Of a stretch of 36,523 nucleotides of DNA, positions 34,267 to 36,523 are shown in pieces. The DNA comes from Candidatus Iainarchaeum sp. (lineage in GTDB: Archaea; Iainarchaeota; Iainarchaeia; Iainarchaeales; JAXPJC01). The notes under the pieces were generated by a model, which had not been told where the DNA came from, ran no database searches, and saw nothing but the letters and a program-made list of their open reading frames with translations. Each line of letters starts with the position of its first letter. Position 1 is the stretch's first letter. The stretch is from assembly GCA_016187745.1 (NCBI GenBank), contig JACPJC010000004.1, positions 1-36,523 on the forward strand, read 5' to 3'. The position numbers and the translations under genes were made by a program.

Positions 34267-34376
34267 TGCCCCGGACGGGACTCGAACCCGTGTTACAGCC
34301 TTTCTTCATTTTTCGCCAGCCTTTTTCTAAAAGGCTGTTGAAAGGGCAGTGTGCTTAACCGCTACACTACCGGGGC
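34267..34376 (-). tRNA. tRNA-Glu(TTC) with a 37-nt intron
   Basis: Acceptor GCCCCGG/CCGGGGC, D-arm GTG/CAC, anticodon stem CTGCC/GGCTG with one T-T mismatch, loop CTTTCA plus A38 for anticodon TTC, T-arm ACGGG-TTCGAGT-CCCGT, discriminator A. The intron is 34302-34338. Its core is CTTT/GAAG with a wobble, between bulges CAA and AAA. The intron opens with the hairpin CAGCCTTTT/AAAAGGCTG, the shortest of the intron hairpins. Confidence 0.88.
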
Positions 34377-34384
34377 GTCTTAGG

Positions 34385-34450
34385 ATGTGTTTTTTCTTTT
34401 GGGGTAAAACCTAGACCTTTTCTTTTTTTGCAAAAAGAAAAGGGATTGGT
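34385..34450 (-). repeat. tRNA/rRNA-associated hairpin repeat, copy F (upstream of tRNA-Glu)
   Basis: Minus strand: ACCAATCCC, arms CTTTTCTTTTT and AAAAAAAGAAAAG, then GTCTAGGTTTTACCCC, AAAAGAAAAAA. The tail differs from the TTTCAGGG of other copies. It lies between a TATA-like ATTATAAATA and the tRNA-Glu 5' end, so it is probably in the pre-tRNA leader. It is closest to copy E. Confidence 0.75.
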
Positions 34451-34519
34451 ATTTATAATGATTTAGTTTCAATTATATTTTAAACTGATTGCTGTTTTTG
34501 GGTTCCGGGAAATGATAAA

Positions 34520-34684
34520 ATGGCCAAATTTGAGGTTGCAGAGAAAAGGCTCTTCGCAAACATATGGATATGCATGCGCTGCAATGCGAAGAACAAGTGC
34601 GGCACAGGAAAAAGGCCAGATTGCTGCAGGAAATGCGGCAGCAAGCGCCTCCGCCTGAAGAGCAAGCAGAAAAAGGTAAAGTAA
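34520..34684 (+). CDS. rpl40e: Ribosomal protein eL40
   Basis: A 54-residue zinc-ribbon protein of the large subunit. Seen: [21 protein letters not shown], with zinc pairs CMRC (18-21 region) and CRKC (36-39 region), then [13 protein letters not shown]. This follows the archaeal L40e pattern ICMRCNARN...CRKCGYKNLR. The linker between the zinc pairs carries two extra cysteines ([11 protein letters not shown]), slightly longer than usual. It ends 2 nt before the UbiA gene, suggesting co-transcription. Confidence 0.88.
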   Translation: MAKFEVAEKRLFANIWICMRCNAKNKCGTGKRPDCCRKCGSKRLRLKSKQKKVK

Positions 34685-34686
34685 CC

Positions 34687-35508
34687 ATGGCTCTTTCCGC
34701 CTATTTTAAAATCCTGCGCCCATTGAACTGCATTATTTCCGCAGTTGCTGTTTTCATAGGCTTTGCGGTTGCTAATTCCGCAGTCCAATTCACAGTTCCC
34801 CTGCTCATGGCAATGATTGCTGCATTCCTGATATGCGGCGCAGGGCAGGCAGTAAATGACTATTACGATGCCAAAATTGACAGGAAAATCAGGCCTGAAA
34901 AGCCGATTCCCTTGGGAAAAATAAGCGCAAAAGGAGCATTTGCATTTTCAATAATTTTATTCGCTGTTGGGATTGCGCTTTCCTATTTCATAAATATCTA
35001 TGCGTTTGCAATTGCGCTTGCGATTTCGCTTCTGCTGTTCTGCTATTCCGCATTCCTTGCGAAATACAAATACATTGGGAATTGGATTGTGGCAAGCGGA
35101 ACCGCGCTAACTCTTGTGTTCGGCGCGAGCGTTGCGCTGAATTTCAGGATTGCCTCAATTCTTGCGCTTTCCGCGCTTTTCGCAAATGTTGCAAGGGAGC
35201 TAACAAAGGATTTTGAGGACCTGGACGCGGATTTGGGATTCAAAACAAGCCTGCCGCAATTGCTGCAGGGGAGGAAAGTGAAGTTGCTCATCCTTGCAAT
35301 GTATCTTGCGGCAATAATTGTTGCTTTTGCGCCCTTTGCGCTTGGCCTGTTCAAAAATTTATTCTACCCCGCGCTGGTTGCAATTTCAGGGATTATATTT
35401 ATTTACGCAGCGCTGCTCGCCTTTAAAAACAAATTCCACAGGGCGCAAAACCTCTCCAAGCTGGGCATGATAATAGCATTAGTTGCGTTTTTTATTGGAA
35501 TATTCTGA
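34687..35508 (+). CDS. UbiA prenyltransferase, probable geranylgeranylglyceryl-phosphate geranylgeranyltransferase
   Basis: A 273-residue protein with eight or nine membrane helices. Both Asp-rich motifs are intact: Asn57-Asp58, Asp61, Asp65 in VNDYYDAKIDRKIRPEKPIP, and Asp175/178/182 in ARELTKDFEDLDADLGFKT. The sequence LRPLNCIISAVAVFIG and RPEKPIPLGKIS match archaeal DGGGP synthase, which adds the second geranylgeranyl chain in ether-lipid synthesis. I begin at ATG 34687; the longer upstream frame overlaps eL40 and is spurious. Confidence 0.88.
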   Translation: MALSAYFKILRPLNCIISAVAVFIGFAVANSAVQFTVPLLMAMIAAFLICGAGQAVNDYYDAKIDRKIRPEKPIPLGKISAKGAFAFSIILFAVGIALSYFINIYAFAIALAISLLLFCYSAFLAKYKYIGNWIVASGTALTLVFGASVALNFRIASILALSALFANVARELTKDFEDLDADLGFKTSLPQLLQGRKVKLLILAMYLAAIIVAFAPFALGLFKNLFYPALVAISGIIFIYAALLAFKNKFHRAQNLSKLGMIIALVAFFIGIF

Positions 35509-35525
35509 TCATATATCCGGGAAAT

Positions 35526-36101
35526 ATGGCCAAGGATGATTTTTTCAGGCTGCGCAGGGAGCAATTAGTGCAGTACATGCTCGCAAGCGGCGCAATTAAG
35601 TCTGATTCTGTGAAAAACGCTTTTTTGAATGTGAAAAGGGAAAATTTCATGCCTGCGCATTTGCAGAGCGCGGCATATTCCGATGAGGCGCTTCCGATTG
35701 GCTCGGGGCAGACAATTTCCCAGCCGAGCACGATTGCAACAATGCTTGAATTGCTGCAAATTCAGGAAGGCAATAAGGTTCTTGAGATTGGCGCAGGCTC
35801 CGCATATGTGCTTGCACTGCTTTCAGAGCTCGCGGGAAAAAAGGGGAAAATTTACGGGATTGAAATCCTGCCTGAACTGAAGCGGCGTGCGGAAAAAGTC
35901 CTTGAGAAGTGCAATTATAAGAACGTAAAACTGAAAGTCGGCGATGGCACGCTCGGATGGAAGGAAAAGGCGCAATTTGAGCGCATACTTCTGAGCGCAG
36001 CCTGCCCCTATGTGCCAAAAAAGGGGCAGGTTATAAAAGAGGAATTCCTCGAGAATTATTTCGCATTTGTCCCGTTGCGCGGGAAATACGGATGGGGATA
36101 A
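35526..36101 (+). CDS. pcm: Protein-L-isoaspartate O-methyltransferase with shortened C-terminal region
   Basis: A 191-residue SAM-dependent repair methyltransferase acting on damaged Asp/Asn residues. Seen: RENFMPAHLQSAAYSDEALPIGSGQTISQP (residues 39-67 region), SAM motif I VLEIGAGSAYVLALLS (85-100), GIEILPEL, VGDGTLGW and FERILLSAACPYVP. After VPKK (166) the usual stretch with LxxQLxxGGxLVxPVG and QxL is missing, and the sequence resumes at EFLENYFAFVPLRGKYGW, the normal C-terminus. About 25-30 residues therefore seem deleted in frame. Follows UbiA by 17 nt. Confidence 0.88.
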   Translation: MAKDDFFRLRREQLVQYMLASGAIKSDSVKNAFLNVKRENFMPAHLQSAAYSDEALPIGSGQTISQPSTIATMLELLQIQEGNKVLEIGAGSAYVLALLSELAGKKGKIYGIEILPELKRRAEKVLEKCNYKNVKLKVGDGTLGWKEKAQFERILLSAACPYVPKKGQVIKEEFLENYFAFVPLRGKYGWG

Positions 36102-36103
36102 AT

Positions 36104-36523
36104 ATGGTAAAAAGGGCATTTCTCATACACGGCTTTAGAGGCCGGCCTAATAGGGGCTGGCGCCCCTGGCTGAAGAAGGAATTGGGGAAATTAGGGTTTA
36201 GTGTGAGCGTTCCTGCAATGCCTGATGCAAACAATCCGAAAATGAATGCATGGGTAAAGCACCTTGCGGATGTTGTCGGAACCCCCGATAAGGACTGCTA
36301 TTTTATCGGCCACAGCCTGGGCTGCATAACAATTCTCAGATACTTGGAAAGCCTGGGAAAAAATAAAAAAGTCGGGGGCGCAGTGCTTGTTGCAGGCTTT
36401 TCCGATGATTTGGGCATAAAAGAGCTGCATGATTTTTTCACAAGGCCTGTTGATTGGAAAAAAATAAAATCAAACTGCAGGAAATTTGTTGCAATCCATT
36501 CAGACAACGATCCCTATGTTGCG
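36104..36523 (+). CDS. RBBP9/YdeN-family alpha/beta hydrolase (3' end beyond window)
   Basis: A partial gene of 140 codons, running off the window. Begins MVKRAFLIHGFRG with the HGF oxyanion segment; PWLKKELGKLGFSVSVPAMP, the nucleophile Ser71 in IGHSLGCITILRYLE, and IHSDNDPYVA with the likely catalytic Asp136. The His would be downstream. Family members are small serine hydrolases of poorly known substrate. It starts 2 nt after pcm and is likely co-transcribed. Confidence 0.85.
   Translation, partial: MVKRAFLIHGFRGRPNRGWRPWLKKELGKLGFSVSVPAMPDANNPKMNAWVKHLADVVGTPDKDCYFIGHSLGCITILRYLESLGKNKKVGGAVLVAGFSDDLGIKELHDFFTRPVDWKKIKSNCRKFVAIHSDNDPYVA

Noticed and set aside
34564..34686. Upstream extension of the second UbiA frame from 34564
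   Set aside because: It overlaps eL40 in another frame, and the added residues are low-complexity Gln/Glu-rich and unlike any UbiA N-terminus.

Overview
The window is chromosomal DNA from an archaeon, most likely a reduced DPANN-type lineage; I cannot place it more finely from sequence alone. The evidence for Archaea is: tRNA introns at the canonical 37/38 position with bulge-helix-bulge-like junctions, a 16S-tRNA-Ala-23S rRNA operon, TATA boxes placed for leaderless transcripts, ribosomal protein eL40 (and probably eL41), a HerA/DUF87-type ATPase, a geranylgeranylglyceryl-phosphate UbiA enzyme and an archaeal-looking RNase P RNA. Bacterial flavour is also present: a bacterial-type LeuRS, a full HD-synthetase-TGS-ACT RelA/SpoT homologue and an MTH1-like Nudix hydrolase.

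Layout. 1-650: end of a membrane protein gene. 651-3302: an AT-rich block with a PEP-utilizer swivel-domain protein, a low-molecular-weight phosphatase, tRNA-Ser(CGA) and small ORFs. 3350-8227 (minus): M50 site-2 protease, HerA-like ATPase and branched-chain aminotransferase. 8284-10602: a tRNA cluster (Trp, Ala-CGC, Ser-UGA, Ser-GGA; the last three with introns) with a lipoprotein-like gene and a Nudix gene in between. 10647-12694: two tandem genes built from repeated helix-turn-helix-like modules. 12696-14229 (minus): an AT-rich DUF262 plus HEPN pair, a probable defence or toxin module. 14412-20348: tRNA-Leu, lipoprotein, two unknown genes, tRNA-Arg next to argS, a RelA/SpoT homologue and a small Cys-rich membrane protein. 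20349-25463 (minus): leuS, an HEXXH protein and alaS in one operon. 25507-26997: a small basic protein, RNase P RNA and two hypotheticals. 27098-32345 (minus): the rRNA operon. 32407-36523: a small basic protein, two UbiA prenyltransferases, eL41, a Tyr-rich secreted protein, tRNA-Glu with an intron, eL40, a shortened isoaspartate methyltransferase and an RBBP9-type hydrolase cut by the window end.

The most unusual signal is non-coding. A roughly 70-nt hairpin repeat occurs six times, always tied to stable RNA genes: inside two tRNA introns, immediately 3' of two tRNAs, immediately 3' of 16S rRNA and just upstream of tRNA-Glu. Shorter relatives of its hairpin form the start of the other tRNA introns. 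A second, unrelated hairpin with compensatory base changes lies just before the mature 16S 5' end and again between ilvE and tRNA-Trp.

Functionally the window is mainly translation (rRNA, nine tRNAs, three aminoacyl-tRNA synthetases, RNase P, ribosomal proteins) with membrane-lipid synthesis, repair or sanitation (Nudix, isoaspartate repair) and a likely mobile defence pair. All family assignments come from motif recognition by eye; no database search was run.
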